Origin: Setaria digitata
Lineage: Eukaryota; Nematoda; Chromadorea; Rhabditida; Setariidae
NCBI GenBank assembly: GCA_003640385.1
Contig: RCAB01000292.1
Coordinates: 1-64,000 of the forward strand
Reading direction: 5' to 3'
DNA length: 64,000 bases
Made by a program: the position numbers and the translations under genes. This document shows, piece by piece, positions 37,401 through 49,500 of this stretch. The notes beneath the pieces are model-generated. The model saw nothing but the letters and a program-made list of their open reading frames with translations, had not been told where the DNA came from and searched no databases. The first letter of the stretch is position 1. The number at the start of each line of letters is the position of its first letter.

Positions 37401-37968
37401 GAAACTTAATCTGGAATTAGAGCAGAATCAACTTTCTGATCACGTATCTATATGATCCAGAAGAAGATGAAGTGTGATTTAAACTGACGGGTGGATTAAA
37501 ACAACGGAATCTCTAATTGAAATAGTTTTTGATTTTTCTTTTTTTTCTTTTTTCTTCTTTTAGGATCTATCTATTAGTTTACCAACTGTACTGATTGGAA
37601 AAAGAAAATTGAGCAGTTGCAGAAATTCTAGAAAAAAAAAAAAAAAATTTCGTTTTTTTTTTTTTGAGATATTTGGTATTTAAAAATAGATGCTTTAAAA
37701 AAAAAAAAAAAAAAATTAACTATTTTTCCACAAATATAAAATTGTTGATTGATAAATTTAATTATTATTATTTTCTATTTTTAAATAAAATCTATTCACA
37801 TCGAACATCGAACCAATTATCATAATGTATGAGCTAGAAGCTTTCAAAAGTGAAAAAGAAAACCTTTAATGCATTATGATAACTAGTCTAGAGATTCATA
37901 ATATGTAATTGAATGAAATTTTAAATCTCATTTTCATGCATAAATTCTCAAGATTGGTACGTTTTAAG
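33553..37968. other. AT-rich region with scattered possible exons
   Basis: Mostly homopolymer-rich non-coding DNA. A few stretches look coding-like on the + strand but cannot be joined with confidence: 34845-34975 (Ser/Thr-rich, reaching SATKITITTTTT then a stop), 35355-35432 (YHRDVMREERGDNQKIFL, donor GTAATT), 36106-36149 (after TGTTTCAG), 37433-37486 (FLITYLYDPEEDE) and 37564-37587 (DLSISLPT, after CTTTTAG). The last two are phase-compatible with the putative gene at 37969-39860 and may be its upstream exons. Antisense frames are also open over 34860-35060, so the coding strand is not certain there. Confidence 0.3.
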
Positions 37969-39860
37969 GGTTCATCAGAGAGATATTTGGAATCTAAAAT
38001 GTTACCATCTGAATTTCGATACCATAATGGTGTGAAAATTATGAAATTTTTGATAATATAACAAAAAAATAGCAGCTTATTATTGTTTTAAAATGAATTC
38101 AATTCTTTTTTCCATTTGATAGCTTATCATTTATCGATGATGCGTTTCATTTACCATATCAATGCAAGTTTAAGAATTTTCTGCAAAAAGTCAAATTCTA
38201 TAAATTTTCAAAATTGTACCATTTCATAAATGGTTTAAAGTTGGAACTTTAATTCGCTAAAATATTTTTTTTTTCCTCTTTTTTTTTGCAATTACATAGC
38301 AGCTATCCAAAAGAATTATTATAAAGATGCACTGAGAAGTGGAGTAAAAGAAAGGTATCAAATCATTGTCGCAGTAAAGTGTATTAAAAAAAAAAAAAAA
38401 TTCAAATTTCCGGGACAAAAAAAAAAAAAAAATGATTATTCCATTCCGTCCTTTTCCTTTTCCCGTATTCTGGTGCTATCAATCAACGGCAATTTTTATT
38501 CCGAAGTACAATGCTTATAATACTAAACGAAAAAAAAAAAAAAAAAAAATGTTCCAGTGTGTATTAACCGGATCTGAGCACTTTCTTCCGACAAATAACC
38601 GGATTCTAGTTTTCATTAATTTTTTTTCTCTCTCTCTCTTTTTCCTAGCATATTAGTTACTTCAATTTTCCAGCATTTATTTCATTAAGCTCACAGAACA
38701 ATACATTTGCAATAAACAGCAATCATTACTGCACGGTAGAATAAGAAATTTGAAATTGAAGAAAAGTGAAAATTTAAAAAGTAATAGTACATAGAATATA
38801 CAAATATGCATTTTTCCTTTAAATTTTATTTTCCTCACTTTTATAATATATAAAATTTCTGTTTAAATTTTAATTTTCCCACTATTTTTGTTATTTGCAA
38901 GAAGAATAGAAAATAATTCCAATTTTTCTATGCATTTAGTATTTTTCATTTTGTCAAAAAAAAAAAAAAAAATTTCTTCATCATTTTGAAGAAAGAAACT
39001 ACAATGCCCTTCAGTGAACTTTATTCATTATAAATCTTGCAACCAATACGCACTAATTAGCATAGTCCGATTTGAGAATGAAAATAATCTAAAAGAAGGA
39101 AGGAAAAGACGAAATGAAAAAAAGAAACTGACAAATTGGACGGATAATAATTAGCTTCATTTGTAATTAAAATATGTTTTGCTAGGAACATCAATTAACT
39201 ATTTCAAAAAAAATTCAATATTTTAGATAGTATTCTTGAGCCGATGAAATTTTAGGTTTGGAATATGATAGAAATCAGTAAACAAAGAACCTAATTTTGG
39301 ACTAATTTCTTTTTTCATTTATTATTATTATTATTAATCATATTTTTGTTTATTGATGTTTACTGATCAATGATCAAAATTTCAATTTAATTTCATTTGA
39401 TTGATTTATTAGCAATTAAACGATAAATATTTATTTGCTAAAAAAGATTGCAACATAAAACTCGTTCAACTTCGCATTCTGCTCAAATTTTTGAAATTTT
39501 TTGTTTTGCATCCAGTACCAGTATGATGCGATTATTTGTAGAAGATTTCGAAAATCTCGACACACTTTTGCTACCCGAAATAGCCAATGACAAAACAAAG
39601 GTACAACTAAAGTATTAATTACTGTAAATCATTTTCAAATGCGTACTGTAAACTAAAGAAACAGATCGTCCTGGAAGATGTCTATTTTTGAAAAGTAATT
39701 TTTTTTTGTTTAATTTTTTTTTTTTTTAAACACTACCATATTGAGGAAGGACAGGTTTAGCGTGAAATGCATTCAAGACACGCATCATTCGCTTATTTCT
39801 GAGGAAATTACAATGTTCAAAGGGACGAAGGAAAGGTTTCGGATGATATTTTCAAGTTGA
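37969..39860 (+). CDS. Putative 3' part of an unrecognised gene
   Basis: Four phase-matched exons: 37969-38029, 38300-38354, 39516-39611 and 39755-39860, ending in TGA. The translation runs SSERYLESKMLPSEFRYHN, then AIQKNYYKDALRSGVKE, then TSMMRLFVEDFENLDTLLL, then FSVKCIQDTHHSLISEE. Its mixed composition is unlike the Phe/Lys/Ile frames around it, and the acceptors TTACATAG and TGCATCCAG are reasonable. The first acceptor (CGTTTTAAG) is weak, and an alternative lies at 37951. The third exon could instead end at 39600. No domain is recognised. The 5' end is unresolved. Confidence 0.4.
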
Positions 39861-40454
39861 TTAAGTAAGGAATGTAATCAATTTATTACTATTATTAGCA
39901 TTTCTCTTTATTATTGCTATTATTTGCTAATATTATTAATACATTTATTAACATTATTGCTTTTATTATCACTCTCATTATTATTACTAATACTAGGTAA
40001 CAAATTTTAACTTAATAGTATTATCAATTATTATCAATTACGCATTATCACTATGCTATCATAATTCGTCTATCTTTTATCTTTAACTGATGATGGAACT
40101 TCTATGCAGATAAGATATATCATCTAATAATAATATCTCTTCCATTTTCAAACAACTCATAAAGCAAATTATCCGAAAATATTGTGATTGAATTGAATTA
40201 ATTCTACTTTTATTAGCGTTCATATTACTTGAAAAAAAAAAAAATGATTTAATTTTATTTCCCTTTTACGAACTGTTTAAGTTATGGAAAAAAATTTCCT
40301 TTTTTTTTTTCTTTTCTTTTTTTTTTTTTTTTTTTTTTTGAATTATGTTTATAACAAAAATAGTTGAATGCTCAAACTAACAAATGAAATAAAAGTTAGA
40401 ATAGGGATAAAATTTAGTACCTTTACTAGGAATGCCCACCTTCTTCGCAAAGGT

Positions 40455-40640
40455 ACCTTTGTGTAAAATGATTATGATCGGAAAGAATTTATTACAGGTA
40501 CATTTTGATGATAAAGGTATACCTTTTATGGAAAATGACTGTAATCACAAAAGGATTGATTACAGGTGCGTTTCGCTGATAAAGAGATACAGTTGTGTAA
40601 AATGACTATGATCAGAAAGGATTGATTGCAGGTGTACCTT
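40455..40640. repeat. Degenerate tandem repeat, about 67 bp, three copies
   Basis: The words GTGTAAAATGAYTATGATC, AAAGGATTGATTACAGGT and GATAAAG recur in order three times, with AAAATGA at about 40465, 40532 and 40599. The copies are diverged. Confidence 0.75.
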
Positions 40641-41647
40641 CATGGTCAGAAAGATTTCATTTATTACTTTCGTTTATCGACGGATATTGGTGCCAGATTG
40701 GTGTATGAGAGCATATCGTCGTAAATGAACTACTTTAAAAGTGATCATTATAATTGCAGTGGTGAAATCAATCGGTTCAATTTGTTCACTGATTAAATTA
40801 TTGACAAATAAATCTCTTCAAAGAAAAACATCTCTATATGTCAACCATTGCATTATTCCTAATTTCCATTCATTCTATCATTCAAATTATTTTATCACAG
40901 CTCTCATATCCTTCTCAATTTTTCCTTCTTCTTCTTCTTTTTTTTTTTTTTTTTTGTTTTTTTTTTCTGTTTCATTCTTTGGCAAAAAACAAAATAATAA
41001 AAAAAAAAATGAAAATTCTTTTTTTTCTTTGAAAAAAAAAAGAGAAAAAAAAAAAAGGAAAGTAAATGAATTGTAAATTGTTTAATTGTTTACTCCGTGA
41101 TTAAAACAAAATTGCAAACTTTTTTTTCCGGTTTTTTTTTTTTGTCTAAAATTATTTGTGATGAAAAGTGAAGAATGAAAAGAAAACAAAAGCTTTTAGA
41201 TGCCTAAAGTTGTTCTTTTCTTTCTCATTTAACTGATAATTGCATACTTTTATGCATTAAATGATAAATAAGTGAAAGTTTTTCTTTTTCCCCACTTTTA
41301 AATTATTCAGTTTTATTTATCACTGAAAAAAAAAAAAAAAAATTTCATATTATCCTTGCTATCACTTATTATTATCATTAAAACTAGTTTTTTTTCATTT
41401 TTCCACCTTTCCTTTTTCAATAACCAATGGCTATTCCTGTCAAATTTTTTTTTTTTTTTTTTTTTTTTCTTAGCAATTACATTTAAACAAATTGTTATTT
41501 CATACATCAATAATTTAACAGTTGGAAATTTCAAATAGCTACAATCTAAATTACTCATTATTTACTCATCAAATTTCGTGCCATTTATTTATTTATTTAT
41601 TTTTTCTCTCTCTCTCTCTCTCTCTCTAAATTATCAGTGCCACTGTT

Positions 41648-41666
41648 NNNNNNNNNNNNNNNNNNN
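41648..41666. other. Assembly gap of 19 N
   Basis: Nineteen unknown bases, preceded by a TC microsatellite and followed by a run of C that is unusual for this genome. Single N bases also occur at 9471, 24382 and 57456, the first and last in poly-T tracts. Confidence 0.99.
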
Positions 41667-41932
41667 CCCCCCCCCCTTCAGCATTTTATTTTCCTGTTAT
41701 AGGCAAATTCCTACTTATTCGATTGATAAAAATTATGATACTATCAATGAAACTGCTGAAATATTTTGACTGACTGATAAATTCATCAGTCCATTCATTC
41801 ATTCATTCATTTATTCATTTATTCATTCATTTGTTCCAGAAACAGTAGCCATTTTTTTTTTTTTTTAATCGTAATTCATCAAACTTATTCCTTTTTTTCT
41901 TCAGGATTTTTATCAGTTCATTAATATTGCTC

Positions 41933-41993
41933 TTTTATCACTTATATATATATATTATAAGTGATAAAAACTATATATATATAAGTGATAAAA
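41933..41993. repeat. Inverted repeat with AT loop
   Basis: TTTTATCACTTATA at 41933-41946 and its exact complement TATAAGTGATAAAA at 41956-41969 form 14-bp arms around a 9-base AT loop. The right arm is repeated again at about 41979-41993. Further AT dinucleotide tracts follow to 42062. Confidence 0.9.
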
Positions 41994-43510
41994 AAGACTT
42001 CAATGACTATATATATATATATATATTTACCAGTTCATATTATCTTTATATATATATATATTTCAAAAGATTCATTTTACCAAGTTTGTATTCCTATTTT
42101 ACCTCATTTTCGTTTTATCATCTCCTTTCAGGAATAGAGCAAATATCGAATAATTGAAATGATTTATTGAGAATATTTTTCATTGCTTTATGTATTCGTA
42201 TATATCAAATTATATCAAATTTTAATTCACTACGAGCTAAACTTTCTTTCATTTTAATTATAAAAAAAAAAAAAAAAAAAACATTAATCACGTTCGTATT
42301 AGATTTCTTATTTCAAAAATAACATTTTTGTTTTCTTTCCTTGTTTGCTTTTCTTTTTTTTTTTTTTTTATGAAAATTAAGAAATTATATTATTGTTGCC
42401 TTCTTGTTTTTTTTTTGCACACTTTTAATTTCTCTGTAATTTTATTCCTTTTTTTTTTTTCTGCATGCTGAAAACTGTTCTTTAAAAATTCTCCAAATTT
42501 CGAGCATCAGTTTTTTTTTTTTCCTTCATTTGATCAGTAGGCTTTTTCCATTGAATGCTGACGTTGGCTTCATTAATATTGTACTCAGAATTTCATTTTC
42601 TCTTTAAAAATTTTTAAATCATTTAACCGTTGTAAGAAAAAGAAAAAAAAAAAAACGACACTTTCAAGTAGCTTTGATCCTTTCCAGAACAAAACAACAA
42701 AATGTTAGAAGTGCTATTTTTTATTTTTAATTTTCTTTTTTTTAAATATAAATTTCATATGAACTTTTGTTTGAAAACATCAGGCATCATTGATCCATCA
42801 GCATGAATTTTAAAACAAAAAAAGAAAGAAAGAAAAGAAAAAAGATTTCTTAGAAATGTTTATTTTTCCACATAGTTTTATTTCCTCAATCATGCAAATA
42901 AAAACGAGCTGTAATACTTTTAATGAAATATTTCCTTCTCATATAATCTATAAATTAATTAATAATTAATTAATCTAGCATTAAATGATTGACAAAATTA
43001 GTTTATCGAAAAATAATCTTGTCGCTTATAATTAATGTGAAAGAAAAAAAAAAATCTTCTTCAGCATTAGAAATTATTATTGATAGAAGGAAATCAAAAC
43101 TATGCTCAATCTATTAACTTCTGTTTTAGAAGATATCTGAGTAATTTAATTTATTAGGCGTTTTAATTCATATGCACTTTGTCATGTTTTAATTAATGTT
43201 TTGAGTATTGGATCGTTTTATAATTTTTAATTTCAAATGCACTGTTTTATAGTTTTTATGGTGTTCGTTCTAAAAATAAAAAATAAAAAAAAAAATTCCT
43301 ATTTAAAAAAGTAATATAAAAATGAACTTTTTTCAAAAAAAAGAGCTATTATTGGCATAAAATGTAAAATAATTTTTTTACACTTAATCAAAATGAACTC
43401 TTTTCAATTTATTTATTTAGATTTTTTTTTCTGTATTAAATTTAATTTATGAATTAAAAAAAAAAATAATTAAAATGAATAGCTATCTGTTATGTGCTAA
43501 AATTAAAACA

Positions 43511-43553
43511 TTTTCAGATGTATTTCAACTACTAAAATAGAGCATCTCCAAAA
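43511..43553 (+). promoter_or_regulatory. Likely spliced-leader acceptor and 5' UTR
   Basis: TTTTCAG ends at 43517, matching the nematode 3' splice consensus, and the first ATG of the open exon follows 36 nt later. No upstream coding exon joins here, so trans-splicing of a leader is the simplest reading. Confidence 0.5.
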
Positions 43554-46500
43554 ATGATAATGCCTTTTGTTGTACTTCTATCAACTACTGAAATGAATAA
43601 TGGTTTTGTTAATTTAAAACAAAAAAGGCGTATTAAACATACTGTAACACTATTAGTTGCTATTGCTATACTAATTGCAATGATCATTGTTACTGGAGTA
43701 TTATATGTTTTTCAATTACCACCAAAAAATCGGAAACTTACTGCCAATGATGCTAATTTATTACAAGATGAAGGTTGGTCTTAATTATTTTAGTTTTAAT
43801 TATCTTCAAATGTAATTATGATTACATGACTGCACTTCGTACATTCAAATCAAATATTATCATTAATTGATTAACAAAACTAACTGTTACATGATATTAG
43901 AGTGAATTTAGTCTTTCAAAGACTAAATTCAAAATTCAAAAAAAAAATAAATTCTAAATTCAAAAAACTAAAAATTCAAAATCTTTCAAAGATTTAAAAA
44001 ATAAAATAAAATAATTAAAAAAAAAAAAAAAGAAATTGAATTATTTCTTAAAAATCCTAAGTGAACAAACACAATTATAATTAGCGTAATTAGCACTAAT
44101 TCTTGCAGATACGTGGAAACGTGAAGTGCATGCTGTTTTTGCAATAAATTTGGTGGGTCCAAAAAATACACGAGTGAGACGATCCATCGAAAATGTTAAG
44201 GTAATTTTTATTTTTTTAGTTGCCTTTTTTTTTTTTTTTTTCTTTTCTCAAATAAAATTATGATAATATGCATGATAAGAATATAATCATGTATTATTTA
44301 TTTGCTTCTTTTGCTAACCTTTTGGCTGTTAGAGTTTTCACAATTAAAAAATATATGCATATTTGGTAACACAATAATATAAATATGTTTTATCTGTTAG
44401 TCTTCTTTTTTTTTTTTCTCCCTTCTTTTAGAATTTTCATTGAAAACTTTGAAAGTTCCCTTTTCTGACCAATTTTTGTCCTAAAAACAGGAGCAAATTT
44501 GTGTTTATTTATTTATTTGCTTTTTTTCGTATTTTTATTTGTTAACAAAAGTATAAATTTTTTTTTTTTTTGAAAATTTCACTTAGCAATGACCTTGAGC
44601 AAAATTTTTTATTTTAACTTTCTTTTTTTTTTTTTTTTTTGGCTGAAACTAAATTTCGAAAATTTCAATATATATGCACATTATTGGACATGACAGTTCC
44701 GCCGGCATTTACCAATTTAACTCATGCACATGAGAGAGGAAAAAAATATTCGTATAAGTGCTATTAATTAATTAGGATTTCTTTTTGAATGAAAAAGAAG
44801 TGAAAAATTTGTAAGTAATGAAGTGAAATTGTTAATCGAAGAAATATGCTTCATTAGATTCTTTTTTTTTTTTTTTATTCTTTTTCTAGTAATTTTCTAA
44901 AAGTCATAACTATTTACAATGAGCATATTTCAAACTTTTTCCTTCTTTTTTTTTTTTTCCCCGGGATAAAAGCAATAATTCATTGTTGCACGGCTAATTA
45001 ATAAGAAAAGAAAAAAGTAAGAAAAATTGACAAACAAGAAAAAAAAAACTAGGAACTACAGATAAAATACAATTAATTTTATGAAATTTCTTTAAAGCGA
45101 TACTATTCACCACTTCCTGGCAATTGACATTTCACATGTCAATGAAATTAGGTAATTTTTCAGCAAAAACAATTTGTTCATTTGACTTTTCTGTCGCGCA
45201 AACATATCCAAGATTGCATAATAGCTTTCTAAATTATTCTAACTGTATATTTTTCAGTTATTTGATAAAGTCTTATAATGCAAAACTATAAGAATATTTT
45301 ATCAAATGGAAAATTTTTAATTGATTAGAAACAATTTAGGACAACTAAATTCATGAACTACCTAGAATATTTATTTAACCTAAACTATTTTGCATATCTT
45401 TTTCTTAAGAATAAAACAGTTAATGCAATATTTAAAAAAAAAAAAAAATAAAAGATCACTAATTCACAATGTTTTTTTTTCTCAAATTTTTGTATAATTT
45501 TACAAACAATTTTAAATTTGATCAAAAAAAAAAAAAAATTTTTTTTTAAAGTTTATAGGAAGGGGTAGGATTGTCTAGGAGATAAAAAGAGCAAATCAAA
45601 ACGTTGAAATCATTATTTACTTGTAATTAAGTGCCATATCGTTATACTGGATTGAATTCGAGATTTTTTTAAAAATTCATCTCGAGAATACTTTGAGACT
45701 AATTTTTAAAAAAGATTTTACACATCAGCAAAATATCATTGAATTTTGTGATATAATTTTGAAGAAGCCATTAAGATATCGCAATATTATCAGTTTTGGT
45801 CATATTTTCGTTTTCCTTTATGTGTCGAAATTCCACAACATACGACTGGAATGAAATTTCTTTCTTCAGTATCTACAAAATTCATTCTAATATTAATTTT
45901 TGCAGTCAATTAAAAAACATTTAATTAGTGCTCCTTTTTTCTTTTTCTTTTTTTTTTTTTTTTCTATTTTTGAAGAGAAGCGAAAAATTCTAATAGGCTA
46001 TGTGGCATAAAATTAAAAAATTGTTCAAAATCATTTTCTTCTTTCAAGACACTTAACATTTGTCCTAATTAGCATTCATTTTCACAACGGCACCAAATTT
46101 TCGCCAAAAAATTTTCGTTTTTTATAAGTTTAAAAGAGCGGAAAAGGAAAAGTTATGATTTTATTTTAACTTAAAATTTAAATTAACACTAATGAACTAA
46201 AGAAAAATCATTACATCAAATTAAAAGTAAAAAAAAATAAAAACTGTTAACATTTGAAAAAAAAAAGAAAAAAACAATGAAAATTTGCAGTAATTTGGCA
46301 TAGCTAAATAATACAAACAATTATTTAAACTATATCCTGATTAGATGCTTAAAATATATTTATATATTTGAATTAGTTAAAATATTTTGGGAAAGAATAG
46401 CAAGCATGAGATGAATGAATGCTTTATTCGCTACTTTTATCTAAACTTTATCTAAACTTAATCGAATATATAATAATCATTTTTTTTTTTTTGAGTACCA

Positions 46501-49500
46501 GAAGAATATAGTATAAGTAAGTGTTAAATTGTGATTGAAAAAAAAAAAATCTGTTTTAATCATATTACGCTAAAAATGTTAAAACATATTTTTCCTACAT
46601 AATTATTAGCAATCATTTAGTGGACGATATGTTTGTTATTCGATGATTATTTAGATCGAAGACTGATTGATAATTTATGTTTCTTATTTAACAAGCAAAA
46701 AAATTAGTTTGTGTCAATATTATCAGATATCAATATCAATCAGTTATTAGAAAAATAAGTTAAAATTAGCCAATAATAAAGAACTACAGAAGTGAATCTC
46801 TCGTGGCTTTTAATTTTAGTTCTGAGACACTATTACTTCTAATTAAACAATTAGTGATGACAGCTGTTGATACTATATTGCTGATTGGTTATCAGCAATT
46901 ATAATAGATTCATTGTTGATTCACGAGTGAAATCCTTATTATATTAACAGTTTTATCATGAATTTTTAGAAACCCATAAACTAAAGTTATAATTTGGTGT
47001 AATTAGCTGAAATGGGATATCACATTTAAATTGAATGATTCAAAAATTTTGATAAAAACTTTTCAGTACTTAAAATTGTTCCTGTTATTTTATTCCAATT
47101 ATTTAGTTATCAATTTATTATTTTGCATCGATTTATTCCATTCCATTATTTATATTATTAATTTATTCCAACTTATTATTTATATCACTAATTTATTCCA
47201 AAAATCACTCCAATCTTTGCATCTTTTTAAATTTTTAGAGCAATTTTACACATTTTATTTGATTTAAATTTCAGAGATTTACACTGGAAGTGATTCGATC
47301 ATTGCTTATCACTTATTACGATAGTGATGCACAATTTGTGATACAGTCTTATTCGGTTACGGGAAATACGACAATAAGCGATCTATGCGATGCTGAATGT
47401 ACAATGAAGCATATCAATGAAATTGATCAGGAACCAACTTTTACATCTGAGAATCCTAATCAAACTGAGTTCGTTCTTTGTCTATTATCATGATAAACTT
47501 TTGGTAATATTTGATGACAGTTAAACATTTCACTTAGTCAAAAAAAATCTTCCTGTAATTTATTTTGCATTCATTTCATACATGAACTTCTATTTTTCTA
47601 TTTTTATAAGCTGAGAAATTTAAGAATCTCTCTAAATTTGGAAAAAAATAAAAGAAATTATAAAAATAAAATATTTAATGCTCATTTTTTTTTTCTCTCT
47701 TCCATTCTGTAGAGGATTGAGGAACTTAATTAGTTAATTAGTAAGGAAGGTTTTTCTTTTTTTCTTTCATCGCGTTAATCTTTAATTGGCTTTTTTTTTT
47801 CTTTTTCAACTTTACCAAACTTTCAAAAAATTACTTCGCCCTATTTACCTAAATCTTTGCAATGTTCTTTAATCATCTGTTTTTTTTTTTTTTTTTGATG
47901 TATTCTTTCTCACAATTTTGAAATTTGATATTTTTGCAATAATTTTTGTTTATCAGTTTCTAAGTAAAAAAAAAAAAATTTTATTCCAACAAGCTAGACA
48001 ATTACTATACAACCTAACTATTCAGACAAAATCTCGAAGCACATTTTTTCTTAATTAATTAATGAACTTTTTTTGGCAACAATTTCTGATTTCTAAGCAA
48101 TGCTAACGAAATCCTTTCACACAAGGCACTGTCAAATTTTGTTCAAAAAATATACAAATAAAAAAATTGATTCGATTCTTTCAACTAGTTTTTAAATTTA
48201 CTTTTTTTCTTCTTTCTTTTTTAAATTTCAGTGCTGTTTGGCAATATTATCGCTATAGTCTTGGAAAGAAACCAAGTCTGTATATTTTATTTGTTGCTGA
48301 TCGTGCCTCTTACAGGTATTTGATTAAAAGTTGAAATATCACAATAAATACTCTACTGATTTTTCAATTCATTTTTTGGAAACTTTTATTTTACAGTGTC
48401 ATCACTCTAATTAGCAAATTTAAAGACAAATTTGAATCTAAAAAAAAAAAAAAACAATTTTTTCCAGTCAATTATTTAAATTTCGAAAAATTACAGAGAT
48501 GACGCTTTATTTGCAAAGGATATGGAAGAATCAAGTCGAGCTTTACGTGAAACAAAACTTATTGAGAGAACAGAAACCGTTTTGGTTGATGATATCAATG
48601 CAACTGATTATTTCTTATATAGCATTATCAGTGATGGAACAAGTGCTTCTGAAACAGCAAGTTTGATCAACGATAGATTGAGTTAGTTACGGTGATTTCT
48701 TCATGTATATTTACTAGTGAGCCAAAAAAAAAAAAAAAAAGTGGTAATAATAATAAGCTTATCATTGTTTTCTCTATATGAATAAATTACGAAAATAGCT
48801 AAAGCACAAGTTTGAAATTTCTCATACAATTAATTGATTATTAAATTGTTACCGTTTCTAAATCATACTGTATCTAACACACATTTCCATCTCCTTTCTT
48901 ACTGTATGAACCAGTCGAATAATTATTCGTCTCGTTTATATCAATGGGTAAATTTTAATCTGAGGTAAATTTTTCTTTTTATTTTTTTTCAGTATCACAC
49001 TATAGAAATAACGATGAAATGAGTGCTAGTGCTGGTATTTCAAGTGTAATTGATTCGCAAGAAAATACGGCTCATATAAAATCAACCAATGATGAGGTAA
49101 GTGGTGCTAATTTTTTATGCTATTAAAAAGTTCGATAATTTTTTTCTCTTTTTTTTTTTTAAGAGAACTTAGAATGAAACTGACTAAATTATTTTGATTC
49201 ATTAACATATCTTTTTAGTCTCATTGATAGGAAAAGTTAATAGTTAGTTGGCAACAATTTGTCTTATTTTATAGGATGATAATTCAATTGATGTACAAAC
49301 GATAATGGCAACATCAACTACTGCATATCGTCTAAATACAGGTAGATGACAGTGATTAATTAATAATCTTGTCTTGGTTCATTAGTTTCATACTACCTAG
49401 TAATAATAGAAGTATAAAATTATTTAGTTAGAATTAAAACTACAATTATGGAAAAGTTAATGAGCAAAAAAGTGATACTGAAGCAGCCATTATATTTGTT

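Larger units (their letters stand above)
39861..43553. other. AT-rich intergenic region
   Basis: Poly-A/T rich, with trinucleotide-like ATT tracts near 39890-40000, a short tandem repeat at 40455-40640, a TC run at 41607-41627, a 19-base gap and an AT hairpin cluster. No convincing exon was seen. The last 40 bases form the leader of the next gene. Confidence 0.55.
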
